Source: an uncultured Bacteroidales bacterium
GTDB lineage: Bacteria > Bacteroidota > Bacteroidia > Bacteroidales > UBA932
Direction: 5' to 3'
DNA: 22,123 nucleotides
Assembly: GCA_937901105.1 (NCBI GenBank)
Contig: CALCHD010000106.1
Location: forward strand, 1-22,123
Shown piece by piece: positions 15,555 through 22,123 of this stretch (positions are counted from its first letter, which is position 1; every line of letters begins with the position of its first letter). Below the pieces are notes generated by a model that had not been told where the DNA came from, did no database searches, and was given only the letters and a program-made list of their open reading frames with translations. The position numbers and the translations under genes were made by a program.

Positions 15555-16541
15555 ATGAAAAAATTGATATTTGCCGTTTTTGTGATAATGTTGGCTGTTG
15601 CCTGCAGTGAGCAGGATAAAGAGCCGGCAATGATAAGGCCTGCCTATCTGCAGCCGGGTGATACCGTGGGCCTTATGATAGTTTCATCTCCTATGGTCCA
15701 CAGGCCCGGACAGACCGATACCCTTATTGAGGTGGTAAAATCGTGGGGAGTAAATGTGAAATGTGGCAAGAATCTCTTCAAGCATGAGGCAAAGCCGTTC
15801 AATGTAACAGACCAGGAGCGTGCGCAGGAGTTCATGGAGATGGTCAAAGACCCCAACATTAAGGCGATAGTCTTCTACCGTGGCGGTTATGGTGCAATCA
15901 GAACTCTTGAGTATGTAGATTTTGAACAGGTGAGGAAGAATCCTAAATGGATTGTAGGTTTCAGTGATGTGACCACTTACCATCTTGCCCTTCAGAAAAA
16001 TGGCATAGAGAGTATCCACGGCCCTATGTTGAGCTCATACTGGCAGACCAAAAGACCGGATCCAGCTGCCAATTCAGTAGGTGATGCCCTCTTTGGCAGG
16101 GTAAAGAGCTACAAGATTGATCCGCATCCATATAATAAATATGGTACAGCAACCGGAAAACTTGTTGGCGGCAACATGACCCTTATCTCAATTGCCGAGG
16201 GTACACCTTATGATATGCCGGTTGATGACAATACCATCATCTTCGTTGAGGAGATAGGGGAGAGCATGAACGCCATTGACGGCATGATGCAGCAGATGGC
16301 CAAGAGCGGCAAACTTGCCAAAGCAAAAGCTTTTCTTGTAGGACTCTTTACAGACATATCCGATCTTGAGGACCCATGGGAGGTGCATCCATATGACCTT
16401 ATTAAAAAATATACAGATACATTGGGTGTTCCGGTAATCTTCGGATTCCCAGCCGGCCACGGTAGACCGAACTTTGCCATGTATACCGGCCGCGAAGTTA
16501 CAGTTACTGTTGACGAGAATGGCACGGAAATTGCATTCTAG
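15555..16541 (+). CDS. LD-carboxypeptidase (S66 family), predicted lipoprotein
   Basis: Relative of muramoyltetrapeptide carboxypeptidase LdcA, a serine peptidase that removes the terminal D-Ala from tetrapeptide stems. The 328-residue protein has a catalytic Ser137 in GFSDVTTYH, VGGNMTLIS, an acidic FVEEIGE with the probable catalytic Glu232, and His302 in PAGHGRPN, so the Ser-Glu-His triad is complete. Unlike the cytoplasmic LdcA of Escherichia coli it begins with a lipoprotein signal (MKKLIFAVFVIMLAVAC, Cys17), which places it in the envelope. It sits 12 bases after lptB. The enzyme class is firm; in vivo substrate and cellular side are inferred. Confidence 0.92.
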   Translation: MKKLIFAVFVIMLAVACSEQDKEPAMIRPAYLQPGDTVGLMIVSSPMVHRPGQTDTLIEVVKSWGVNVKCGKNLFKHEAKPFNVTDQERAQEFMEMVKDPNIKAIVFYRGGYGAIRTLEYVDFEQVRKNPKWIVGFSDVTTYHLALQKNGIESIHGPMLSSYWQTKRPDPAANSVGDALFGRVKSYKIDPHPYNKYGTATGKLVGGNMTLISIAEGTPYDMPVDDNTIIFVEEIGESMNAIDGMMQQMAKSGKLAKAKAFLVGLFTDISDLEDPWEVHPYDLIKKYTDTLGVPVIFGFPAGHGRPNFAMYTGREVTVTVDENGTEIAF

Positions 16542-16566
16542 CCAATAGACTTAAAAATTTATTGGT

Positions 16567-16971
16567 ATGGGAAGAGCTTTCAAAATTATTTTGCTGCAGT
16601 TTGCTGTGATTTGCCTGCTTATTTTGGCGGAAGATGTTGTACCTCCACAAATAATCAATGTTTATTTGTCTGTTCCAATACTGATTCTTATCCAATATAT
16701 AGTTCTGCTATGGTTATGTTGCAGATTTCTGGGATGGAATGGCAGACAAACTATATGGGGTGCAGTTTCAGGACTTGTAATAGGAGTACCTTTATTGTAT
16801 TGTATAAGCAACTGCAACTATTTGGTTGAGTGGTTTTTCAAGATTCTTCCAGATAATCTCACTATGGACACATGGCTGATATGGGCAATGGTAATTATAT
16901 TTCTTATATTGCCTTTGGATCTGTTAGGAGTTGGAATGTACCATGTAGTGGGACGATTTTGCAAGAAATAA
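16567..16971 (+). CDS. Small multi-pass membrane protein, unknown function
   Basis: A 134-residue hydrophobic protein I do not recognise. Four likely membrane segments: about 5-22, 34-55, 62-82 and 102-127, with short polar loops (PPQ near 27, NGRQT near 60, DNLTMD near 98) and a basic end (GRFCKK). Codon use is much more AT-rich than its neighbours: 21 of 60 bases at 16681-16740 are G or C, with TTA and ATA codons. That suggests weak expression or recent gain. It starts 25 bases after the LD-carboxypeptidase stop. A 6-base inverted repeat (CCAATA 16542-16547, TATTGG 16560-16565) spans the gap just ahead of the ATG. Real coding is likely because the frame is long and hydrophobic throughout. 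Confidence 0.65.
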   Translation: MGRAFKIILLQFAVICLLILAEDVVPPQIINVYLSVPILILIQYIVLLWLCCRFLGWNGRQTIWGAVSGLVIGVPLLYCISNCNYLVEWFFKILPDNLTMDTWLIWAMVIIFLILPLDLLGVGMYHVVGRFCKK

Positions 16972-16995
16972 ATACGAGATTGATGTTTTTGGGCG

Positions 16996-17024
16996 GGTTT
17001 TAGGCGGAAAATCCGCCTGAAACC
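16996..17024. terminator. Long hairpin between convergent genes, possible terminator without U-tract
   Basis: GGTTTTAGGCGGA (16996-17008) can pair with TCCGCCTGAAACC (17012-17024) around an AAA loop: 13 pairs, one of them T-G. Neither side has the run of T typical of intrinsic terminators. It lies 25 bases past the small membrane-protein gene and 98 bases past the ispH stop on the other strand, so it could end either transcript or protect 3' ends. The rest of 17025-17121 shows nothing else I can support. Confidence 0.4.
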
Positions 17025-17121
17025 TTCGGTTGAACCTGTTTCGCGCGGATGTCTTGTCAATTTCCCGATCGAAGTATCAATTAAATCTCTTTTGCCATCT
17101 ACAAACAGCCCTCCAATAGTA

Positions 17122-17988
17122 TTACATCTCACCAAGTGCCTTGGCAACTCCCTCAAGCTGCCATTTTGGGGTGGAGGTTGCGCCGCAGATTCCTACGGAG
17201 TCGCCTTCTGTGAACCACTGCGGGTCTATCTGGTCTACGGTCTGGATGTGGTATGATCTTGGGTTTACAGATTTGCACAGGTCATAGAGCACTTTGCCGT
17301 TGGAGCTCTCCTTGCCGCTGATAAATACAATTGCCGAATGTTTGCGGGCAAAGGCTACAAGGTTCTTATGCCGCTGGGCCACCTGTCTGCAGATGGTGTC
17401 GTGGATTGTGAAGTCCTCCAATGCACCCCCCGCTGCCAGAATACGTTCTTTAATGGCATCACAGATTTCATTGTACTCTTTTGGGTCTTTGGTTGTCTGT
17501 GAGAAAATCTGGATTGGCTGCGAGAAGTCAAGCTTTTCAAGGCTGGCTACGCTGTCTACCACAATGGCATCCCCGCCTGCCTGGCCTACAAGGCCGTTTA
17601 CCTCTGCGTGCCCGATTTTTCCAAATATTACAATTTGCCCTTTCTCTGTGGCATAAGTCTTCCTTATCCTATCCTGCAGCTTGAGCACTACAGGGCAGGT
17701 GCAGTCTATAAGGGAAATGTTGCGCTCTGCAGCCAAGGCGTAGGTTGCTGGAGGCTCTCCATGTGCACGGATAAGTACTGTAGTGTGGGAAAGCTTCTTC
17801 ATCTGTTCCAGGTCAACTACCTGCAGACCAATGCTGTTGAGCCTTTCCAGCTCCGAATTGTTGTGCACTATGGCCCCAAGTGAGTATAGTGCAGAAGTCT
17901 CCTTTAACCTGGATTCAGCTTTTTCTATGGCTCTGATAACACCATAGCAGAAACCTGACCCTTCATCTATTTCTATTGCAAGGCGCAT
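17122..17988 (-). CDS. ispH: 4-hydroxy-3-methylbut-2-enyl diphosphate reductase
   Basis: Last enzyme of the MEP isoprenoid pathway: an iron-sulfur reductase making IPP and DMAPP from HMBPP, and so supplying undecaprenyl carrier for cell-wall synthesis. The 288-residue protein has three cluster cysteines at the expected places: Cys14 (GSGFCYGV), Cys98 (DCTCPVV) and Cys200 (DTICRQ). Substrate-binding IRAHGEPP, GHAEVNGL (His127, Glu129), SQTTKD, ESSNGKVLYD and GATSTPKW are all present. The frame continues 20 residues upstream to a Met at 18048 inside cmk, but homology starts at MRLAIEIDE, so 17988 is chosen, 11 bases after the cmk stop. Confidence 0.95.
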   Translation of the reverse strand: MRLAIEIDEGSGFCYGVIRAIEKAESRLKETSALYSLGAIVHNNSELERLNSIGLQVVDLEQMKKLSHTTVLIRAHGEPPATYALAAERNISLIDCTCPVVLKLQDRIRKTYATEKGQIVIFGKIGHAEVNGLVGQAGGDAIVVDSVASLEKLDFSQPIQIFSQTTKDPKEYNEICDAIKERILAAGGALEDFTIHDTICRQVAQRHKNLVAFARKHSAIVFISGKESSNGKVLYDLCKSVNPRSYHIQTVDQIDPQWFTEGDSVGICGATSTPKWQLEGVAKALGEM

Positions 17989-17999
17989 ACTCTTTCCTG

Positions 18000-18704
18000 T
18001 TATTTCATTTGTAGTCCAAAACGCTCCAGAAGGATTCTGTCCAGCCATACAAACTGCTCCGGAATGCTCATGTTGCTGTTGTCCAGAAGCAATGCATCAT
18101 CGGCTTTCCTCAAAGGGGAAACCTCGCGGGTCTGATCCAAATGGTCTCTCTCCTTAAGATTCTTCAATACATCATCAAAGCTCTCTTTTCCTCCGGCATC
18201 CTGTATCTCCTTAAACCTCCTATGGGCCCTCACCTCAACTGATGCAGTCATGAATATCTTGAGCTCTGCATTAGGGAATACTGCTGTTCCAATGTCACGG
18301 CCGTCCATTACAACACCTTTGGTCTCGCCGAATTTGCGCAAGATGGCATCAACAAACTCCCTTACAAACGGAAGGGCTGCAATCTTGCTCACTTTGTTTG
18401 AAATATTCAGTGTGCGGATCTGCTTCTCCACACAGGCATTGTTCAGCCATGTCTGGGATTTGCCGTCGGGACCAATCTTAAAGGAAATTCTGTTTGCCGG
18501 AAGGGTGAGTTTCAATCCCTCCTCGTTGATTTTTCCCTTGTTGTCTATGAATCCGTTGGTAAATGCATAATAGGTTACAGCGCGGTACATTGCGCCGGTG
18601 TCTACGTATACGTATCCGAGCCTTGCAGCAACCTGTTTTGCAAAGCTGCTCTTTCCTGTAGAGGAATGGCCGTCAATGGCAATTATAATTTTAGATTTTT
18701 CCAT
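18000..18704 (-). CDS. cmk: Cytidylate kinase
   Basis: Phosphorylates CMP and dCMP with ATP in nucleotide salvage. The 234-residue protein has P-loop GHSSTGKSS (12-20), VDTGAMYRAVTYY, DGRDIGTAVFPNAELKIF (quoted within family limits) and SVEVRAHRR, all standard, and ends in a short lid-related tail with PLRKADDALLLDNSNM. Length is normal. It is the first gene of a two-gene unit with ispH, a pairing common in Bacteroidetes. A TAnnTTTG element ends 5 bases before its ATG, so its mRNA may be leaderless. Confidence 0.95.
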   Translation of the reverse strand: MEKSKIIIAIDGHSSTGKSSFAKQVAARLGYVYVDTGAMYRAVTYYAFTNGFIDNKGKINEEGLKLTLPANRISFKIGPDGKSQTWLNNACVEKQIRTLNISNKVSKIAALPFVREFVDAILRKFGETKGVVMDGRDIGTAVFPNAELKIFMTASVEVRAHRRFKEIQDAGGKESFDDVLKNLKERDHLDQTREVSPLRKADDALLLDNSNMSIPEQFVWLDRILLERFGLQMK

Positions 18705-18709
18705 AAGGG

Positions 18710-18717
18710 CAAAAATA
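18710..18717 (-). promoter_or_regulatory. Predicted -7 promoter element of cmk-ispH
   Basis: TATTTTTG on the minus strand, exact to TAnnTTTG, 5 bases before the cmk ATG (18704). A TTG at 18744-18742 lies 24 bases upstream, long for a -33 element. Transcription would begin at about the first base of the start codon. Confidence 0.45.
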
Positions 18718-18728
18718 CAAATAAAACT

Positions 18729-18736
18729 TATCTTTG
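18729..18736 (+). promoter_or_regulatory. Predicted -7 promoter element of the Ppx/GppA operon
   Basis: TATCTTTG, exact to TAnnTTTG, 31 bases before the ATG at 18768. No -33 TTTG is evident. It lies 11 bases from the divergent cmk element. Confidence 0.45.
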
Positions 18737-18767
18737 TAAAACAATGTTTTATACTTAAAGGTTAGAG

Positions 18768-19727
18768 ATGAGAAAGGCAATACTGGATTTGGGAACGAAT
18801 GTGTTCAACATGATCTTGTGCGAGTTTACCCCGCAGGGTGAGTGCAGGCTCATAAAGGAGTACAAATGTGCTGCCAAGCTTGGTGGCGGAGGGCTTGCAG
18901 ACGGGCTTATAGCCCCGGTTGCCTATGAGACGGCTACGGCGGCGCTGGAGAAGATTATGGCCCAGATTGAAGAGGCAGGAGGGGCAGATGAAATCATCCC
19001 TTATGCAACTTCAGCTGTGAGGGATGCGAAGAATGGCGCAGAATTTGCTGAATATCTCAACCGCAAGTTCGGGTTCGAAGTGAGGATTATCCCGGGGGAG
19101 CGTGAGGCGGAGCTGATTTTCAAGGGGATAATGGAGAGTGTTGGGGGGCTGCGTGGGGCAGACGGAAGGTTTGCCACCGGAGAGAATGCCCTCATGCTGG
19201 ATATTGGAGGGGGAAGCAATGAGTTCATCATCACCAACGGTGCAGAAATACTTTGGAAAAGGAGCTTCCCGATAGGTATGGCCCGCATGCGGGAGAAGTT
19301 CGCATATGAAGATCCCATTCCGCATGAGGTGGTTGAGGAGTTCATAAGGTTCAATGAAGAAGTGCTGGTGGAGTTGTGGGAGATGGTGGAGAAGTTCAGG
19401 CCGAGGATTTTTATAGGGTCGTCGGGATCATTTGATACCTTTAAAGATCTGATTTTCAACTGCGGCTACAAGGCGCTTCCTTCAATTGAACTTGCTATGG
19501 AGGATTTGAGGAAACTGGATGATACTTTGCTTGCATCTTTGGCAAGTGAGAGGTTGCAGATGCCGGGAATGTCTCCAATTAGGGTTGATTATATTGTGCT
19601 GGCTTCAATTTTTACCAGGTATGTTCTGGAGAAACTGCAGCCAAGGATAGTTTACCAGTCGTCGTTCTCCCTTAAGGAGGGTGGCATGAAAGAAGAGTTT
19701 GACAAATATTTAAACAGTAAAATATGA
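18768..19727 (+). CDS. Ppx/GppA family phosphatase
   Basis: Sugar-kinase/Hsp70-fold phosphatase acting on inorganic polyphosphate or on guanosine pentaphosphate. The 319-residue protein is the short form with only the two ASKHA subdomains. Seen: DLGTNVFNMILCE near the N-terminus (phosphate loop 1), YATSAVRDAKNGAEF, IPGEREAELIFKGI, and LDIGGGSNEFII (phosphate loop 2), plus FIGSSGSFDTF. Between the GI and LDIGGG motifs is a small insertion (GGLRGADGRFATGENA). Exopolyphosphatase and GppA activities cannot be separated by sequence. Its stop overlaps the next start as ATGA, so it is translationally coupled to a response regulator. Confidence 0.92.
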   Translation: MRKAILDLGTNVFNMILCEFTPQGECRLIKEYKCAAKLGGGGLADGLIAPVAYETATAALEKIMAQIEEAGGADEIIPYATSAVRDAKNGAEFAEYLNRKFGFEVRIIPGEREAELIFKGIMESVGGLRGADGRFATGENALMLDIGGGSNEFIITNGAEILWKRSFPIGMARMREKFAYEDPIPHEVVEEFIRFNEEVLVELWEMVEKFRPRIFIGSSGSFDTFKDLIFNCGYKALPSIELAMEDLRKLDDTLLASLASERLQMPGMSPIRVDYIVLASIFTRYVLEKLQPRIVYQSSFSLKEGGMKEEFDKYLNSKI

Positions 19728-20896
19728 AGATACTGATTGTAGATGACGAGAAAAGCATCCGTTTTGCCCTGAAGGATATTATTGAGTTTGAGGGGCATGA
19801 TGTGGAGCTTGCAGCAGATGGCAAGGAGGGGCTTGAGATGGCTCTTGCAAACAATTATGATGTGATTTTCTCAGATATCAAGATGCCGGTTATGGACGGC
19901 GTGGAGATGCTGGAGAGGATTGTAGAGAGTGGAGTGGAGTCTGCAGTGGTGATGATTTCAGGCCACGGAACAATTGATACTGCCGTAGATTGTATAAAGA
20001 AGGGGGCATTTGACTTCATTCAGAAGCCTCTAGACTTGAACCGCATACTCATTACCCTAAAGAATGCTTCTGACAAGACATCTCTTGTAAAGGAGACCAA
20101 GATACTTAAGAAGAAGGTTGAGAAGGTTGCGGGAATTCCGCAGATTGTTGGTGAGTCACCTGCGATTGTAAGGATAAAGGAGATGATTGAGCGCGTTGCA
20201 CCTACTGATGCACGTGTTCTGATCACAGGTTCCAATGGTACCGGTAAGGAGCTTGTTGCAAGATGGCTGCATGAGAAGAGCAGCCGCAAGAGCATGCCGT
20301 TTGTGGAGGTGAACTGCGCTGCAATTCCTGGAGAACTTATTGAGAGTGAACTGTTCGGACATGTGAAAGGTTCGTTTACCGGAGCCGTTAAGGACCATAA
20401 AGGAAAGTTTGAGCAGGCTGATGGAGGAACTTTGTTCCTTGATGAGATAGGTGACATGAGCTTGAGTGCGCAGGCCAAGGTGTTGAGAGTGCTGCAGGAG
20501 AACAAGTTGAGCAGAGTAGGAAGCGACAAGGATATAAATGTTAAGGTGAGAGTGGTGGCTGCTACCAACAAGAACCTTCTGGATGAGATAGCCAAGGGCA
20601 ATTTCCGTGAGGACCTTTACCACAGGTTGAGCGTTATAGTAATCCAGGTCCCTTCCCTTGCAGAGCGCAAGGAGGATATTCCTCTGCTGGTAAATCATTT
20701 TATTGAACAGATTTGCAATGAAACCGGAATGGCGCACCGTTCAATTGCCTCCGATGCTGTGGCACAGCTTCAGGAGCATGCCTGGACAGGAAATATCCGT
20801 GAACTCAGGAACGTTACCGAGCGTCTGCTTATCCTGGGCAGCCAGACAATTACAAAAGAGGATGTGCAGATGTACGCTTCTCCTCTATTCAGATAA
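19724..20896 (+). CDS. NtrC-type sigma-54 response regulator lacking a DNA-binding domain
   Basis: Two-component activator for RpoN-dependent promoters. The receiver domain (1-115) has the acidic pair Asp7/Asp8, phospho-acceptor Asp51 in FSDIKMPVMDG, Ser79 and Lys101. The AAA+ domain (about 140-375) has Walker A GSNGTGKE (169-176), the sigma-54 contact loop ELFGHVKGSFTGA with GSFTGA at 216-221 (usual GAFTGA; Ser is a known variant), Walker B TLFLDEIGD (236-244), and the region FREDLYHRLSV. The protein stops at 390 residues, directly after WTGNIRELRNVTERLLIL and a 20-residue tail, where the family normally continues into a Fis-type helix-turn-helix. No HTH appears in any frame before the next gene. 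No histidine kinase is in the window. Confidence 0.93.
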   Translation: MKILIVDDEKSIRFALKDIIEFEGHDVELAADGKEGLEMALANNYDVIFSDIKMPVMDGVEMLERIVESGVESAVVMISGHGTIDTAVDCIKKGAFDFIQKPLDLNRILITLKNASDKTSLVKETKILKKKVEKVAGIPQIVGESPAIVRIKEMIERVAPTDARVLITGSNGTGKELVARWLHEKSSRKSMPFVEVNCAAIPGELIESELFGHVKGSFTGAVKDHKGKFEQADGGTLFLDEIGDMSLSAQAKVLRVLQENKLSRVGSDKDINVKVRVVAATNKNLLDEIAKGNFREDLYHRLSVIVIQVPSLAERKEDIPLLVNHFIEQICNETGMAHRSIASDAVAQLQEHAWTGNIRELRNVTERLLILGSQTITKEDVQMYASPLFR

Positions 20897-20917
20897 ACAT
20901 GAAAAACTAAAAGATAT

Positions 20918-21661
20918 ATGGCAACACAAGTACTTATAAAGACAACATTGGGAGACATTAAGGTTGAACTTTATGACCAGACTCCCCAGCATAGAGATAA
21001 TTTCATCAAATTGGTTAAGGAGGGCTATTACAACGGAACGCTTTTCCATAGAGTTATCAAGAATTTTATGGTTCAGGGCGGTGACCCTGATTCAAAAGGT
21101 GCCCCTGCCGGAAAGTCTCTTGGTACAGGCGGTCCGGGCTATACAGTTCCGGCAGAGATCGTTTATCCTGAACTGTTCCATAAAAGAGGTGCCCTTGCCG
21201 CTGCAAGGCAGGGTGATGAGGTGAACCCGCAGAGAAATTCGTCGGGAAGCCAGTTCTATATTGTATGGGGTGATGTATATGCTGGAAGCAAGCTTGGCCA
21301 GATGGAGAAACAGATGACCATGATGGTTGAGCAGGAGATTTTCAACCGTTTGGCTGCAGAGCGCAAGGCGCAGATTATGGATTTGCGCCGCAACAGGGAC
21401 CAGGCAGGCCTTATGGAACTTCAGGAGGAGCTGATAGCGCTTACCAAGGCAGAGGTTAAGGAGAAAGGGGGTTTCAAGTTTACCGAGGCACAGAAAGAGG
21501 CCTACAGCACTGTAGGCGGTACTCCTCACTTGGATAACCAGTACACCGTTTTTGGAGAGGTTGTTGAGGGTCTTGATGTAGTTGAGAAGATCCAGAACTG
21601 CGCAACTGCACGCGGTGACAGACCTAAAGAGGACATTACAATGACAATGGAGTTGTTGTAA
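20918..21661 (+). CDS. Cyclophilin-type peptidyl-prolyl cis-trans isomerase with helical insertion
   Basis: Protein-folding enzyme. The 247-residue protein has the cyclophilin core: TTLGDIKVELYDQTPQHRDNF, LFHRVIKNFMVQGGDP with the catalytic Arg45, AARQGDEVNPQRNSSGSQFYI, and HLDNQYTVFGEVVEGLDVV. About residues 120-198, between the QFYI strand and GGTPHLDNQ, is a charged helix-rich insertion absent from the ~165-residue minimal enzymes. No signal peptide is present (MATQVLIKTT), so it is cytoplasmic. It follows the response regulator by 21 bases with no visible promoter, so it is probably in the same operon, and is closed by a strong terminator. Confidence 0.93.
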   Translation: MATQVLIKTTLGDIKVELYDQTPQHRDNFIKLVKEGYYNGTLFHRVIKNFMVQGGDPDSKGAPAGKSLGTGGPGYTVPAEIVYPELFHKRGALAAARQGDEVNPQRNSSGSQFYIVWGDVYAGSKLGQMEKQMTMMVEQEIFNRLAAERKAQIMDLRRNRDQAGLMELQEELIALTKAEVKEKGGFKFTEAQKEAYSTVGGTPHLDNQYTVFGEVVEGLDVVEKIQNCATARGDRPKEDITMTMELL

Positions 21662-21682
21662 TCTTTGCGGATTATAAAATTT

Positions 21683-21716
21683 GTCCCGGCTTGAATCTTC
21701 AAGCCGGGACTTTTTT
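21683..21716. terminator. Strong intrinsic terminator after the cyclophilin gene
   Basis: GTCCCGGCTTGAA (21683-21695) and TTCAAGCCGGGAC (21698-21710) form a perfect stem, followed by six T (21711-21716). It sits 21 bases past the cyclophilin stop. On the other strand the hairpin follows the transglutaminase-like gene stop (21723) closely and is trailed by an A/T-rich stretch, so it may serve both convergent genes. Confidence 0.92.
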
Positions 21717-21722
21717 ATGTTC

Positions 21723-22123
21723 TTATATGTACTCAACTTTGATTTTCCACCTCCATCTGCCAAAGTAGAGGTTCTCGCCTTTCCATTCAACTTCGCCGCG
21801 CTGGAAGTCTACCGGTTCGCTGCGCAGGTGTGTCTTGGCAGGGAAGAAGTCTCCCGAATAGTCTTCGTTTACATAGTATCGGTGGCTGTCTATGCTGCCA
21901 AAGTAGAAGTGGCGCACTTTGTCATCATCGCTTTTGCACAGGCCGAATGATACGTCTACAGGTACCCAGCCTATCCCCTCAAAGTATATTTCACACCAGT
22001 CGTGCATGCCGCCCATACCGGGGTGGGCTACAAAGCCGCTCTGCCATTTGGCGGGGATGCCGGCGTAGCGTGCCATGGCTATGAATGTGAGGCTTACCTG
22101 GCCGCAGTCACCGTGTCTGTTCT
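21723..22123 (-). CDS. Transglutaminase-like cysteine-protease-fold protein, N-terminus beyond window
   Basis: Only the C-terminal 132 residues are in the window; the frame is open through the right edge. The catalytic core is visible: Cys in RHGDCGQVSLTFIAMARYAG, His in GMHDWCEIYFEGIGW and Asp in VPVDVSFG, in the right order and spacing for the transglutaminase-like superfamily. Bacterial members usually hydrolyse peptide or amide bonds rather than cross-link proteins, and many are secreted in Bacteroidetes. After the core come about 80 residues of beta-rich sequence (YYVNEDYSGDFFPAK and FGRWRWKIKVEYI). A Met at 22076 is internal, after the catalytic Cys, and is not the start. Signal peptide and substrate cannot be judged. 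Confidence 0.85.
   Translation of the reverse strand, partial: NRHGDCGQVSLTFIAMARYAGIPAKWQSGFVAHPGMGGMHDWCEIYFEGIGWVPVDVSFGLCKSDDDKVRHFYFGSIDSHRYYVNEDYSGDFFPAKTHLRSEPVDFQRGEVEWKGENLYFGRWRWKIKVEYI

Noticed and set aside
17989..18048. Upstream ispH start adding MAGQNPSGAFWTTNE
   Set aside because: It overlaps the 3' end of cmk; conserved IspH sequence begins at MRLAIEIDE (17988).
20897..20917. Frameshifted HTH domain after the NtrC-type regulator
   Set aside because: Only 21 bases separate the stop from the next gene and no frame there encodes a Fis-like helix pair.
1..22123. tRNA, rRNA, CRISPR arrays, transposases, phage or defence genes
   Set aside because: None seen on reading both strands; genes are tightly packed housekeeping and envelope functions.

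Overview
Nearly all of this window (about 560-22123) is bacterial chromosome of Bacteroidetes type, most likely order Bacteroidales. The signs are the division/cell-wall (dcw) gene order with no murF between murE and mraY, promoter elements of the TAnnTTTG class that the Bacteroidetes primary sigma factor uses, A-rich leaders without clear Shine-Dalgarno sites, a cmk-ispH pair, and arginine written mostly as AGG. The genus cannot be resolved by reading. The first ~550 bases differ: they are GC-rich, use CGG for arginine, and encode a Firmicutes-looking 5-formyltetrahydrofolate cyclo-ligase plus the tail of a membrane protein. The switch falls inside the 3' end of ftsW, so the left end is most simply an assembly chimera; recent transfer is the less likely alternative.

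Layout. (1) 1-547, minus: foreign segment. (2) 405-9627, minus: tight dcw operon in transcription order mraZ, rsmH, ftsL-like, ftsI (PBP with a PASTA domain), murE, mraY, murD, ftsW, breaking off at the junction where murG, murC, ftsQ, ftsA and ftsZ would be expected. (3) 9628-9809: control region between mraZ and a divergent M23 peptidase lipoprotein, holding a promoter and three TTCCA units on an exact 10-bp period. (4) 9810-12964: M23 lipoprotein (+), then a convergent O-methyltransferase and M16 peptidase (-). (5) 13017-16971, plus: dnaX, lptB, a lipoprotein LD-carboxypeptidase and a small AT-rich membrane protein. (6) 17122-18704, minus: cmk then ispH. (7) 18768-21661, plus: Ppx/GppA phosphatase, an NtrC-type regulator with no DNA-binding domain, and a cyclophilin, closed by a strong terminator. 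(8) 21723-22123, minus: the C-terminal part of a transglutaminase-like protein.

The theme is envelope growth: MurD, MurE and MraY make peptidoglycan precursors, FtsW, FtsI and FtsL act at the septum, M23 and LD-carboxypeptidase lipoproteins probably trim the wall, and LptB powers LPS export. DNA polymerase III tau/gamma, CMP kinase and IspH are housekeeping. I found no mobile element, CRISPR array, RNA gene or defence system, and nothing that amounts to a new multi-gene system. The best leads are the HTH-less sigma-54 activator co-transcribed with Ppx/GppA, the periodic repeat at the mraZ promoter, two divergent promoter pairs of identical geometry that predict leaderless dnaX and cmk mRNAs, and the chimeric left end. 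No stretch over 300 bases lacks a gene.
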